From Staphylococcus americanisciuri (GTDB taxonomy: Bacteria; Bacillota; Bacilli; Staphylococcales; Staphylococcaceae): a stretch of 64,000 bases of DNA. Location of the stretch: the NCBI RefSeq assembly GCF_024814435.1, contig NZ_JANUXY010000005.1, positions 1 through 64,000 of the forward strand. The letters run 5' to 3'. Positions 54,585 through 63,174 of this stretch are shown piece by piece; positions within the stretch are counted from its first letter, which is position 1; every line of letters begins with the position of its first letter. Made by a program: the position numbers and the translations under genes. The notes below the pieces were generated by a model. That model saw only the letters and a list, made by a program, of their open reading frames with translations. It ran no database searches and was not told the DNA's origin.

Positions 54585-55295
54585 ATGAATAAAACAATTA
54601 GAATGCTTATCAATGTACTCCCTGTTCTTCTCGTACCACTTATTTTAGAACGTCAAAAGTTTAAAAAACACCCTGAAGTTCAAAAAACTGTCGCAACATC
54701 AAAAGCTGTTGCGCGCCAAACTAGTCGTGCTATCACTCACGTAAAAACATATGTTAAAGCTAAACAGGCTGAAGCTGAGCAACGTGCGCTACATCCTGAC
54801 AATATGCACGCTCGTGGTAAAAAATTAGCTAAGAAAAATAGCAAAAACATTCATAAACTCGATAAAAAGCTTCAAAAAGTAATCGATAAAAGACAAAAAG
54901 ATGAAGAAAAAGTGCGCGTCCGTCGTCAAAAAGCAATGAAAAAAGACATGGCGCGCATGCAAAAATATGCGAAACACGTAGGCTTTGTTCCTAACTCTAT
55001 TGATTCTGATATCGAAGCACATGGTAAGCAACTCGCCAAACGCAATAAAAAAGATATTCATAAAATGGATAAAAAGCTTCAAAAATCAATTGGAAAACGT
55101 CATAAAGCAGAAGACAAAATTCGTGAAAAACGCCAAAAAGTCATGAAAAAACAGCTTCAAGCTTTGCAGCAATATAATGTAAAACAAGCTCATCATCGAA
55201 ACGTACCTCGCATTAAAACATTATCTGATCGCCATAATACTAAGGATACGAAATACCGAAGTGATCAAATACACAACCTATCCCCTGATTTATAA
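54585..55295 (+). CDS. Very basic membrane-anchored protein with a duplicated 55-residue module
   Basis: A 236-residue protein. The N terminus has one hydrophobic segment (MLINVLPVLLVPLIL near 7-21). The rest is extremely rich in Lys, Arg, Gln and His. Two copies of a module of about 55 residues, at about 74-128 and 144-198, share the core KQLAK-N-K-IHK-DKKLQK-I-KR-K and then K-MKK-; together they predict long basic helices that could bind RNA, DNA or anionic teichoic acids. I do not recognise a family. ATG 54585 with TTGGAGG upstream. The yaiI-type gene starts two bases after its stop. Confidence 0.75.
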   Translation: MNKTIRMLINVLPVLLVPLILERQKFKKHPEVQKTVATSKAVARQTSRAITHVKTYVKAKQAEAEQRALHPDNMHARGKKLAKKNSKNIHKLDKKLQKVIDKRQKDEEKVRVRRQKAMKKDMARMQKYAKHVGFVPNSIDSDIEAHGKQLAKRNKKDIHKMDKKLQKSIGKRHKAEDKIREKRQKVMKKQLQALQQYNVKQAHHRNVPRIKTLSDRHNTKDTKYRSDQIHNLSPDL

Positions 55296-55297
55296 AG

Positions 55298-55780
55298 ATG
55301 ATAACACGTATATTAGTTGATGGAGATGCCTGCCCTGTTGTCGATACAATTGTTGAAGTATCGGCACAAGTAGCTATCTCTGTTTTATTATTCCGTAGTT
55401 ATGATCACTTCACTTATAAAATGTATCCGGAACATGTGCACATAAAATATATCGATGGCGGTCGAGATGCTGTTGACTTTGCACTTTTACACGAAGTACA
55501 ACATACCGATATCGTTGTGACACAAGATTATGGTTTAGCAAGCCTCGTGCTCAACAAGGCTACTACTGTCCTTCACCATACTGGCTATCAATATACGACT
55601 CAAAATATCGAACAGTTACTGTTACAACGCTTCTATAATCAGCAAGAGCGTCAAGCGACGAAACGTTACGGTAAAGGACCTAAACCTTTTACACACGCAC
55701 AGCGTCAGACCTTTAAAGCAAGCTTGCTTCAGATATTAAAACAACAGACACTTGATAAGTCAGCGCATCATGATACATGA
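55298..55780 (+). CDS. YaiI/YqxD-family protein (UPF0178)
   Basis: A 160-residue protein with the family features ILVDGDACPVVD at the N terminus, a GGRDAVDFALL segment near 55 and VVTQDYGLASLVL near 73. The conserved aspartates and the fold resemble PIN-like nucleases, but no activity is established. C-terminal tail is basic (RQATKRYGKGPKPFTHAQR). It starts two bases after the preceding gene without a good ribosome site, so coupling is likely. Confidence 0.88.
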   Translation: MITRILVDGDACPVVDTIVEVSAQVAISVLLFRSYDHFTYKMYPEHVHIKYIDGGRDAVDFALLHEVQHTDIVVTQDYGLASLVLNKATTVLHHTGYQYTTQNIEQLLLQRFYNQQERQATKRYGKGPKPFTHAQRQTFKASLLQILKQQTLDKSAHHDT

Positions 55781-55919
55781 TAAATGTCATATACGCGAAA
55801 AATAAGTGATGACGATCGACTCATATCAAAGCCAGGTGGCATCACTTTATAAGAAATCATAAAATGTGATACGTTATAGTCGTGTAACAAAAGCATATAC
55901 AATCTAAAGAGGAGATGGT

Positions 55920-56495
55920 ATGATGACGATTAAACGAATTGCAGTATATTGTGGCGCAAGCAAAGGTAAAAATCCAAAATATGTTGAAGCTGCCTATGAA
56001 CTTGGTAAGTATTTTGCTGAACAAGACATTGATTTAGTCTTTGGTGCTGGCTCTGTAGGCATTATGGGCGCCATTCAAGATGGTGTCCTTGATCATGGAG
56101 GCAAAGCAATTGGTGTTATGCCCAAGCTACTCGATGAACGTGAAATTACAAGTCAAAAAGTATCCGAGTTAATTCTCGTTGATTCGATGCATGAACGCAA
56201 ACAAAAAATGGCTGAATTAGCTGATGCGTTTGTTATTGCACCCGGGGGCGCTGGCTCTCTAGAAGAGTTTTTTGAAGTGTATAGTTGGGCGCAAATTGGG
56301 CTACATCAGAAACCAATTGGTATTTATAACATCAATCATTTTTATGATCCCCTCCAACGACTTTTCCAGCATATGATTGATGAAGGATTTATTGATGCCA
56401 AATATCAAAATCTTGCACAGTTATTTGATTCTCCAGAGGCATTATTAACAGGATTGCAACAAGCAAAACCTATCTCAACGCGTACATATGATTAA
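55920..56495 (+). CDS. LOG-family protein (lysine decarboxylase-like Rossmann fold)
   Basis: A 191-residue protein of the TIGR00730/LOG family. It contains VYCGASKGKNPKY near 9, VFGAGSVGIMGA near 40, SMHERKQKMAELADAFV near 88 and PGGAGSLEEFFEV near 109, where the commonest form is PGGxGTxxE. Members hydrolyse nucleoside 5'-monophosphates to base and ribose 5-phosphate; plant and actinobacterial versions release cytokinins. GAGGAG precedes the ATG at 55920; a second ATG is the next codon. Repeat copy E follows. Confidence 0.9.
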   Translation: MMTIKRIAVYCGASKGKNPKYVEAAYELGKYFAEQDIDLVFGAGSVGIMGAIQDGVLDHGGKAIGVMPKLLDEREITSQKVSELILVDSMHERKQKMAELADAFVIAPGGAGSLEEFFEVYSWAQIGLHQKPIGIYNINHFYDPLQRLFQHMIDEGFIDAKYQNLAQLFDSPEALLTGLQQAKPISTRTYD

Positions 56496-56523
56496 TCAGC
56501 AATCGATAAAGTAGACTGTTCAG

Positions 56524-56685
56524 CTTCTGTAATGAAAAGATAATGATAAGTAGCTCGTTTTGTTTATATTATAGTTCTAGTTAAGTTGGATTTAGCGTAC
56601 AGTCCATGGTGATTGTGCGCTTTTTGCATACTAAAAAGCAAAAGGCAGAATGGCTAATTCATGCCATTCACCACAAAAGATGTAG
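56524..56685 (+). repeat. MITE-like intergenic repeat, copy E
   Basis: About 160 bp from CTTCTGTAATGAAAAG to CCACAAAAGATG. It holds AAGATAATGATAAGTAG near the left end and the palindrome AGCGTACAGTC / GATTGTGCGCT. It lies between the LOG gene and the terminator of the gene at 56746. Confidence 0.88.
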
Positions 56686-56690
56686 AATCT

Positions 56691-56731
56691 AAATAAAAGC
56701 GTTCCAGCCTATTGTTTGCTGTAGAACGCTT
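56691..56731 (-). terminator. Terminator of the gene at 56746
   Basis: Stem AAGCGTTC / GAACGCTT with inner CAGC/GCTG pairing, followed by TTATTTAG on the minus strand. Confidence 0.8.
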
Positions 56732-56745
56732 AAGATACCTATTCA

Positions 56746-57045
56746 TTATGCTTTTGAAATATAGCTAATAAGTTGAATTTTCACCGGAACTTCTTTCAAA
56801 CGCGCTTTGTTATAGTTTTTAACCACTGTAAAAACTGCATCAATATAGTCATTACGGTGTTTCAAGCGATACGTCGCTCTATACGTTTCCCAATCATGAG
56901 AGAAGTTCGGCTTTAATGCAATCATGCGATCAAGTTCTCCTGTTGAGTCATAAAATTCATAGCCTGTAATATTCTCTAGCTCTCTCCCCAGTGTGATGAG
57001 TGACATTTCACGACCTTCTAAAAGTGCAAATTCTTTTTCATACAT
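56746..57045 (-). CDS. Small conserved-looking protein, unknown function
   Basis: A 99-residue soluble protein with mixed charge (LEGREMSLITLGRELENITGY at the N terminus, FTVVKNYNKARLK near 80). No family, signal or membrane segment is visible. The ATG at 57045 has AGAGGAA 8 nt upstream; an ATG eight codons earlier has none. It has its own terminator and lies 88 bases from the lipoprotein gene. Confidence 0.7.
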   Translation of the reverse strand: MYEKEFALLEGREMSLITLGRELENITGYEFYDSTGELDRMIALKPNFSHDWETYRATYRLKHRNDYIDAVFTVVKNYNKARLKEVPVKIQLISYISKA

Positions 57046-57133
57046 AGCCTGTTCCTCTTTTCTGTTCATTCAATTCCTAGTTATTCCATAATACCCTACA
57101 TATTGTATCAACAAACCCTATGTAATATGTAGC

Positions 57134-57433
57134 TTATGATGACTTACTATTTTGTGATTTGTCGTCTTTGTTCGTCTTTGAATGCGCCTTCGATGATGAT
57201 TCATCTTTTGCTGTATCGCTTTGGTTTGATGATTGTTGAATTTTTTCTTCTGCTGCACGGATTTGATCATCGAGCTTGCTGCTTTGTTCTTTGAGTTTTT
57301 TGTTTTCTTCTTTTAATGTTTTTTGTTCTTTTTCCAATGATTGAATTTGATCTTGTAGTTTTGCTTTTTCGCTGTTGCCACATCCTGACAGAACCAGCAT
57401 TCCCATCAGCAGCATAACGATGAATTTTTTCAT
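57134..57433 (-). CDS. Small coiled-coil lipoprotein
   Basis: A 99-residue lipoprotein: signal peptide with lipobox VLSGC near residue 18, then a heptad-rich coiled coil (about 24-65) and a Ser/Lys/Asp-rich tail ending in SKSS. Function unknown; small coiled-coil lipoproteins often act as spacers or adhesion factors on the outer membrane surface. ATG 57433 with TTGGAGAG upstream. It diverges from the DUF1129-like gene. Confidence 0.85.
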   Translation of the reverse strand: MKKFIVMLLMGMLVLSGCGNSEKAKLQDQIQSLEKEQKTLKEENKKLKEQSSKLDDQIRAAEEKIQQSSNQSDTAKDESSSKAHSKTNKDDKSQNSKSS

Positions 57434-57625
57434 TATTTTCTCTCCAATATTTACATTGCTATTGTTTTATTTTAACATGACTTTCACATTCAAGTATAGA
57501 AATACAGGACATCAAAATCTTATGTTTCTCATATGCGTTAAAGGCAATATATTGATTTATTGCTTTAAAGTCGTCATAATAGAATCTGTTTAGAGTAGCT
57601 CTATCAGCAAAGGGATGTGCCCAAT

Positions 57626-58309
57626 ATGAAAACAACGAATGAATTGATGAAAGAAAATAATGTTAAGTCATTGCGCTTAAACAACACAGACCGTCAAATT
57701 TTTGAGAGTTATATGACTTATGTCCGCGCTGATATGCGTGTCAATGCATATGATTCTGAAAAAGTACTACAGAATATCCTGACACATCTACTGAAAGCAG
57801 AGAATAAAGGAATGCATGCGATGGACTTTTTCAATCACGATCCTAAACGTCATGCCAATGAGACGATAAAATCTCTACCCAATCATACACTGATTAACAT
57901 ATGTCATTATATCTATGAACATATTATTTTTTTACTTGGCTTATTTTGCTTCTTAAAAGGATTTCTTGGTTTCTTTATTAATGATACACGTGTTTTCATT
58001 TACACATTTCCATTAATATTGATTACCGGTCTATTGGTTATTTTTCTTTTTGTCTGGACCTGCTTTAAAATGGTGCAACTACAAGCTTTTCAATATTCTA
58101 GACTCGCTTGGCTCGCCGGTTATTTGGTGCTTATCAGTTTGCTCGTTCTCATGTTTCAAATTTTCTTTTTTCCACAGCACATGTTTCAATTCGGTCCGTA
58201 TATTCATATCAGCAACTGGACCTTTATTTTGATGTCTTTTGTTATATTGCCAATCGGTCTCTATATCAATAGCAGGCTTCAACAAAACAATCGTGCCTCA
58301 TGGCGTTAA
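57626..58309 (+). CDS. DUF1129-like membrane protein
   Basis: A 227-residue protein. Residues 1-85 are soluble and helical (NELMKENNVKSLRLN, FESYMTYVRAD, a short ETIKSLPNH region); the rest has four hydrophobic segments near 93-115, 122-145, 158-178 and 195-212. The arrangement matches the DUF1129 group of Firmicutes, which has no known function. The ATG at 57626 has AAAGGGA upstream, better spaced than the GTG three codons earlier. Ends at a strong terminator. Confidence 0.75.
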   Translation: MKTTNELMKENNVKSLRLNNTDRQIFESYMTYVRADMRVNAYDSEKVLQNILTHLLKAENKGMHAMDFFNHDPKRHANETIKSLPNHTLINICHYIYEHIIFLLGLFCFLKGFLGFFINDTRVFIYTFPLILITGLLVIFLFVWTCFKMVQLQAFQYSRLAWLAGYLVLISLLVLMFQIFFFPQHMFQFGPYIHISNWTFILMSFVILPIGLYINSRLQQNNRASWR

Positions 58310-58315
58310 ATAGTA

Positions 58316-58363
58316 AATGGGATAGCCAAGACTACCAAATGTCTTGTTGCTATCCCATTTTTT
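58316..58363. terminator. Bidirectional terminator
   Basis: Stem AATGGGATAGC / GCTATCCCATT (58316-58326 with 58349-58359), T-run on the plus strand and A-rich flank for the minus strand. It separates two convergent genes. Confidence 0.9.
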
Positions 58364-58376
58364 ATTCTTTATACAG

Positions 58377-58871
58377 TTACATCAACAATGCATCTATTAA
58401 AAACCAACTTATCATCAATGTCATAATGACAGCTTGTACTACTGAACTTGTCAAAATGGCAGCCAATGCACCGACACTCGCTTTCATTGCAGACCGTACG
58501 TCAATGCCTTGCAAAAGCTCAATCACTAAAACTGCCACAAACGGGACAATAATTATACCAAATGGTGGCAAAACAAACGCACCAACAATGACACCTATTA
58601 AAGCCGCCCATTCACCTTTTTTAGATCCACCAAAACGCGTCACAAAGTAACGGCTGAGCAGCAAATCTGAAACAAAAATCAACAATGTCCATACAATTGC
58701 TGCACTCCAGAACCACCATGACAGCGTGTCACTGTTAATCCCAAATTGATAAATAAAAAAGCCAATCCATAACATGAATACACCCGGTATCACTGGCTTA
58801 ATCAAGCTGATAAAACCTAAAGTAAACGCCAATACAATCAATAACCACAGCATCATTTGTAAGCCATCCAT
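58377..58871 (-). CDS. DUF456 family membrane protein
   Basis: A 164-residue protein with about four or five hydrophobic segments. The segments PVIPGVFMLWIGFFIY near 26 and RFGGSKKGEWAALIGVIVG near 78, plus the glycine-rich stretch after it, fit the DUF456 family, which contains two glycine-zipper-like repeats. No function is known. AAAGGAG lies upstream of the ATG, and the gene follows the SET-like transporter by 27 bases, so both share a transcript. Confidence 0.85.
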   Translation of the reverse strand: MDGLQMMLWLLIVLAFTLGFISLIKPVIPGVFMLWIGFFIYQFGINSDTLSWWFWSAAIVWTLLIFVSDLLLSRYFVTRFGGSKKGEWAALIGVIVGAFVLPPFGIIIVPFVAVLVIELLQGIDVRSAMKASVGALAAILTSSVVQAVIMTLMISWFLIDALLM

Positions 58872-58898
58872 CTCTCTATCTCCTTTCTATCAAAGCAT

Positions 58899-60104
58899 TT
58901 ACGCTTGAACACGTGCTGTTACCTCTTTTTTCGTAAATAAAATCAAAATAAATCCACACGCGAGTGAGAAAGCAGAGACATAAAAGACATTTCCTAAGCC
59001 AACCCAGTTACTCATCGCACCACCAAGCAAGTTACCAAGCAATTGACCTATTACCATTGCATTCGCAAACAAGGTTGACGCATAACCTGGAAATTGAGGC
59101 AAAATATCTTGGAAGTAACTAATTCCAATACCTAATAATACCGCTAAAAATGATGCTAATAAAACTTGTCCTACCAACATCATATGGACACTTTCAAACA
59201 GACCGATGCTCGCAAAGAACAAACTTCCACAGATAGCAGCAATTGCGAGTAATGTACGTGTCGATACTTTGCTCGCCACAATACCTAAAACAATCATAAA
59301 TGGGACTTCTAAGCCAGCACATAAACTCGCTAAATGCCCAACATATTTTTCATCTTCATGTAAATACTTCGTCACGTACAATGGCATATTCAACGTATAC
59401 ATCCATTGACCAATATGCAGCAAAATAAATGCTAAAAATGGCACAATTAAATAGGTATGCGTTAACATAGATGGCGCATTTTGTTCGGTATGTGGACTGT
59501 TACTAACAGGTTTGGCTGCTTTAACGTCTTTGAAGAAGAACACTTGTAGGACAAGGGTTGTCAAAATAATCGCAACTGTCCCACCGAATAAGCCATCGTA
59601 TCCCATTGATTGATTTAAAATATTCCCGACTAACGGTCCAAATAGAAAGCCGAATGAGAACATAGATCGCAATACGGAATTGGCGAAAACCGCACGACTG
59701 CTGGAGGTAGATTGATTAATGGATTCACGCGCTGAAGCGTATAGTTGAGGCATTGCTGGTGCAAATAATCCTTGAAATAGTGCATATAAAATAATAAATA
59801 GTATAATATTGTCCACATAAAATGGTAAAGAAAAGCTAATAGCGCCCATCAATAATGCACCGATGATGATCGCTTTTCGATTGATCGCATGTGTATCTGA
59901 AAAACGTGCAACAATCGTATTCATTGTAAATTGACTAATCGCCGCCAATGCTAATAATAGACCGAATTGGTTCGTCGTCATTCCTAACTGATTCGTTGCA
60001 AATAAGACGAAAAATGGTACAGTCACTGCAATACCCATACCGATTAACATCATATTGACGACAAATAATTTATAGTTTTTAATCGTTAATAATTCACGAA
60101 ACAT
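58899..60104 (-). CDS. MFS transporter, sugar-efflux (SET)-like
   Basis: A 401-residue transporter with twelve hydrophobic segments. The start RELLTIKNYKLFVVNMMLIGMG and the cytoplasmic loop ARFSDTHAINRK near 65 resemble SetA/SetB-type sugar efflux proteins. Substrates of these pumps include sugars, sugar phosphates analogues and some drugs; the real one is unknown here. ATG 60104 has AAAAGGAG upstream. A LysR regulator gene precedes it by 63 bases on the same strand and may control it. Confidence 0.82.
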   Translation of the reverse strand: MFRELLTIKNYKLFVVNMMLIGMGIAVTVPFFVLFATNQLGMTTNQFGLLLALAAISQFTMNTIVARFSDTHAINRKAIIIGALLMGAISFSLPFYVDNIILFIILYALFQGLFAPAMPQLYASARESINQSTSSSRAVFANSVLRSMFSFGFLFGPLVGNILNQSMGYDGLFGGTVAIILTTLVLQVFFFKDVKAAKPVSNSPHTEQNAPSMLTHTYLIVPFLAFILLHIGQWMYTLNMPLYVTKYLHEDEKYVGHLASLCAGLEVPFMIVLGIVASKVSTRTLLAIAAICGSLFFASIGLFESVHMMLVGQVLLASFLAVLLGIGISYFQDILPQFPGYASTLFANAMVIGQLLGNLLGGAMSNWVGLGNVFYVSAFSLACGFILILFTKKEVTARVQA

Positions 60105-60167
60105 TATATTCTCCTTTTCTAATATGTCCTGATTACCAACAACATCTGACTGTTCAAAGTGGGCACA

Positions 60168-61055
60168 CTATGCATCAATCATGCTGTGTCGTCCTTTTGT
60201 TTCTTTAATGTAGCTTTTTAACACGCCAATAAACGCACTGACTTGTGGCAACTGCATCATGCTCATATCATAACTCAAATACGTAGCACGCACGAGCGGA
60301 CGCTCTTCAATATCAACCTTAATCATTATAAATTGATCAGGGTCTAAATCTTTCGTCATAATCTCTGGAAGTATCGTCACACCTACACCGCTCAATAATA
60401 ATGCCTTACATGTCGCAACTTGATCTACCTTGATTCGTGCATGATAATCCTGCGACATATGCTGATAATACCAAGTTTTGATTTGATTAATGTATACCGG
60501 ATCTGCTTGAAATTCAATAAACGGCAATTTATGCAACTCAGCTTTTTTATTTTTCGGGTAAATAAAATAATGTTGATCGTCCATCAAATGATCATTATGT
60601 TTGTTTAACAATTGATTCCCACGCACAATCATAATGTGGTAATCATTATAATGTTTTTTAATATGGTCACTTGAACCAACATGCAACTTGACTTCAACAT
60701 TTGGATATTCAGAAGTATAGCGACTCAATACCTCAGGCAGTAATGTTTGTCCTACTAACGATGAGCAACCGATTGAAAGATTTCCATTAATAGCACCAAT
60801 ATGAGCTTTGATCTGATCTTTAAACAAATGCTCTTGATTTAACATCTCTTTGGCATGTGCAATCACCATTGCACCTTCCGTAGTTGTAATTAGCTGTTTC
60901 TTCGTGCGAATAAATATCTCCACACCAAAGTAACGCTCAATCGACTTTAAGCGCTGTGTTACTGCGGGTTGTGAAATATATAATTGTTCAGCAGCCTTAC
61001 GCAAAGTTCTGGTTTCATCTAATGTGATGAGTAAACGATAATCATCCATCTTCAT
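60168..61055 (-). CDS. LysR-family transcriptional regulator
   Basis: A 295-residue regulator with the N-terminal LysR winged helix (DETRTLRKAAEQLYISQPAVTQ near 14-35, then LKSIERYFGVEIFIR) and a C-terminal effector domain starting near 90 (NLSIGCSSLVG). The inducer is unknown. It probably regulates the efflux gene downstream. The start is the ATG at 61055, 7 nt after GGAGG; a GTG immediately upstream and an ATG two codons later are alternatives. Confidence 0.9.
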   Translation of the reverse strand: MKMDDYRLLITLDETRTLRKAAEQLYISQPAVTQRLKSIERYFGVEIFIRTKKQLITTTEGAMVIAHAKEMLNQEHLFKDQIKAHIGAINGNLSIGCSSLVGQTLLPEVLSRYTSEYPNVEVKLHVGSSDHIKKHYNDYHIMIVRGNQLLNKHNDHLMDDQHYFIYPKNKKAELHKLPFIEFQADPVYINQIKTWYYQHMSQDYHARIKVDQVATCKALLLSGVGVTILPEIMTKDLDPDQFIMIKVDIEERPLVRATYLSYDMSMMQLPQVSAFIGVLKSYIKETKGRHSMIDA

Positions 61056-61185
61056 CACGGTTCCTCCTCTACAAGTTCACGTTAAATTTTAGTCTATCGT
61101 CGCATAAAGAAACACTAGACGACACACTACGCGCCCAGCGTACAAAAGCATTGCGCATGTCAAATACGACTTCGATACGCATCCA

Positions 61186-61752
61186 TCAACGAATCTTCGT
61201 ATATCCATGCCTACGATGTTTCTTATGGCGAATTTTGTTAAAACAATACATCACTTTTTCCTGAATACCCTCAAAATCTTCATCAATTTGTATCATCAAT
61301 TGATGGGCAATAATATACGCCTCATGATACTGCTTGCGTGTGATTTTCTTAGCGTGTAACGCACGCTCCAAGTCATCTTGATCAACAAGTTCATAGCGAC
61401 CATCTGGCAAAGCTAACACATCCAAACATAAATCTACCGTGCGTGCTTTTCCTTTTTGTGTGATGTTCTTCAAATTAATATCAAAATAATACTGTAAAGG
61501 ACGACCTTGAGGATTAAACATCACCGTTAAACTATAACGCTTTTTCTCCGGCACAATTTGCAGCCATTGGTATTGTTCATCTGCTACAACCATCTGCTTG
61601 CCCAACACCGTCACTTCTAACGGTTCTCTCACTTTATTAATTGTAATCAAACCAATGATTCCTTTGAACTTATTGTTATTTACCTTCACTTCTATATAAT
61701 CACGGTCTAAGAGGCGACGCCAGTGACGCTTATCTATATATTTTACTTTCAC
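61186..61752 (-). CDS. DUF402-domain protein
   Basis: A 188-residue protein. Residues 30-150 fit DUF402: VMFNPQGRPLQYYFDI near 90, DLCLDVLALPDGRYELVDQDDLERAL near 110-135 with clustered acidic metal-binding residues. Relatives are nucleoside di- or triphosphatases (Ntdp) and FomD. The C terminus is basic (RHKKHRRHGYTKIR). I choose the GTG start at 61752, nine bases after AGGAGG; the ATG three codons earlier directly adjoins that site. Confidence 0.8.
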   Translation of the reverse strand: MKVKYIDKRHWRRLLDRDYIEVKVNNNKFKGIIGLITINKVREPLEVTVLGKQMVVADEQYQWLQIVPEKKRYSLTVMFNPQGRPLQYYFDINLKNITQKGKARTVDLCLDVLALPDGRYELVDQDDLERALHAKKITRKQYHEAYIIAHQLMIQIDEDFEGIQEKVMYCFNKIRHKKHRRHGYTKIR

Positions 61753-61835
61753 CGCAACCATCCTCCTTTCGTTTATTATATAAAATTAAAAGAACCCTGT
61801 CACTCGTTCAAGCAGATACTTCGACAGTTGCCCAA

Positions 61836-61884
61836 AGAAACACCCTGTTCTTACCAATTGTCTACTGATAAGAAAGGGTGTTTC
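61836..61884 (-). terminator. Terminator of the cupin gene
   Basis: Long stem GAAACACCCT / AGGGTGTTTC extended by TTCTTA / TAAGAA; minus-strand end TTTCTTTG. Confidence 0.82.
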
Positions 61885-61892
61885 TACTTCAT

Positions 61893-62366
61893 TTATGATT
61901 CTTTGGCATAGCGTCGAATAACATCTTCATGTTCAGGATATTCCGCTAACAATTCCGCTTGTGTATAGAGCTTGAAATGTTCAAATTGAAATGCAGGTTG
62001 TACCATGCAACCTACCACTGCAAACGCATTAGATTCCTCAATCGAAGAGGCAAAAATAGTGTGTTTCGGTACAACATATTGCAATACCTCACCTTGATCA
62101 ACATTCAATCCTAACTTCATAGTTTCATAGGTATGATCCGGATGAATCATATGAATCGTCAATGTTACTCCTGCATGAAAATACCATATCTCATCAGCAT
62201 CTATTTGATGAAAATGAGAGATATTCGTATCTTCTAAAAGAAAATAAATACTAGAATAATTCGGACGTTCTCCTTGTGTATCGGAGCTTAAGATTGTTTG
62301 ACGATAATAACCACCCTCAGGATGTGGCGTTAATGCTAAATTTTCAATCCAATCCTTCACTTCCAT
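61893..62366 (-). CDS. Cupin-domain protein (DUF985)
   Basis: A 157-residue beta-barrel protein. HPEGGYYRQT near 14, SHFHQIDADEIWYFHAG near 50 with the metal-site histidines and glutamate, and VVGCMVQPAFQFEHFKL near 117 match DUF985 cupins. No activity is assigned to the family; it resembles epimerase-type cupins. The ATG has GGGAGG upstream. It starts 18 bases after the yebC stop on the same strand and ends at its own terminator. Confidence 0.87.
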   Translation of the reverse strand: MEVKDWIENLALTPHPEGGYYRQTILSSDTQGERPNYSSIYFLLEDTNISHFHQIDADEIWYFHAGVTLTIHMIHPDHTYETMKLGLNVDQGEVLQYVVPKHTIFASSIEESNAFAVVGCMVQPAFQFEHFKLYTQAELLAEYPEHEDVIRRYAKES

Positions 62367-62384
62367 AGATGAACCTCCCTGTTA

Positions 62385-63098
62385 TTATAATGCTACGTTG
62401 TGGTATACATGTTGTACATCTTCAAGATCTTCTAATACATCGATTAGTTTTTCAAACGTTGCTAAATCATCACCCGATAACTGAACTTCAGATTGTGGCA
62501 ACATTTCTAATTCAGCCACTTCAAAGTCTTGAACACCCAACGCACGTAATGCTTGTTGTACCGCTGCAAATTGATCTGGCTCAGCATAGACGATTGTTAG
62601 CCCACCTTCTTCAATAACATCACGGACATCGATATCTTGTTCCATCAATTGTTCTAAAACTGTATCTGCATCATAACCTTCAAATGCAAATGTTGCTGTG
62701 TGATCAAACATATATGCAACTGAGCCTGACACACCCATGTTACCGCCATTCTTACCAAAAGCAGCACGTACATCAGAAGCTGTACGGTTAACATTATTCG
62801 TTAAAGCATCAACGATTAACATAGAACCACTTGGACCAAAGCCTTCATAGCGTAACGCATCAAAGTTCTCCTCGCCGCCACCTTTTGCTTTATCAATTGC
62901 TCTATCTATAATATGGTTCGGTACAGAATATGTTTTTGCACGCTCTAAGACAAACTTTAATGCTTGGTTAGATTCCGGATCTGGTTCACCTGACTTCGCC
63001 GCTACATAAATTTCTTTACCAAACTTTGCATAAATACGGCTTGTGTTCTTATCCTTTTGTGCTTTTTTCTCCTTAATGTTATTCCATTTACGTCCCAT
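62385..63098 (-). CDS. YebC/PmpR-family protein (YeeN type)
   Basis: A 237-residue protein of the YebC family. It begins [16 protein letters not shown] and contains [21 protein letters not shown] near 100 (partial quotation) and acidic C-terminal domains. Members were annotated as transcriptional regulators; recent work links the family to relief of ribosome stalling at proline-rich sequences. The YeeN-type start GRKWNNIK differs from the classical GHSKWANIK. The ATG at 63098 has only a weak GAGATGG site. Confidence 0.9.
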   Translation of the reverse strand: MGRKWNNIKEKKAQKDKNTSRIYAKFGKEIYVAAKSGEPDPESNQALKFVLERAKTYSVPNHIIDRAIDKAKGGGEENFDALRYEGFGPSGSMLIVDALTNNVNRTASDVRAAFGKNGGNMGVSGSVAYMFDHTATFAFEGYDADTVLEQLMEQDIDVRDVIEEGGLTIVYAEPDQFAAVQQALRALGVQDFEVAELEMLPQSEVQLSGDDLATFEKLIDVLEDLEDVQHVYHNVAL

Positions 63099-63174
63099 TC
63101 TTCCATCTCGCTTTCAATTGCTTTTTAGATTACCCCTTATTATACATGGTATTTTTAACTGAAAGCAACACGTG

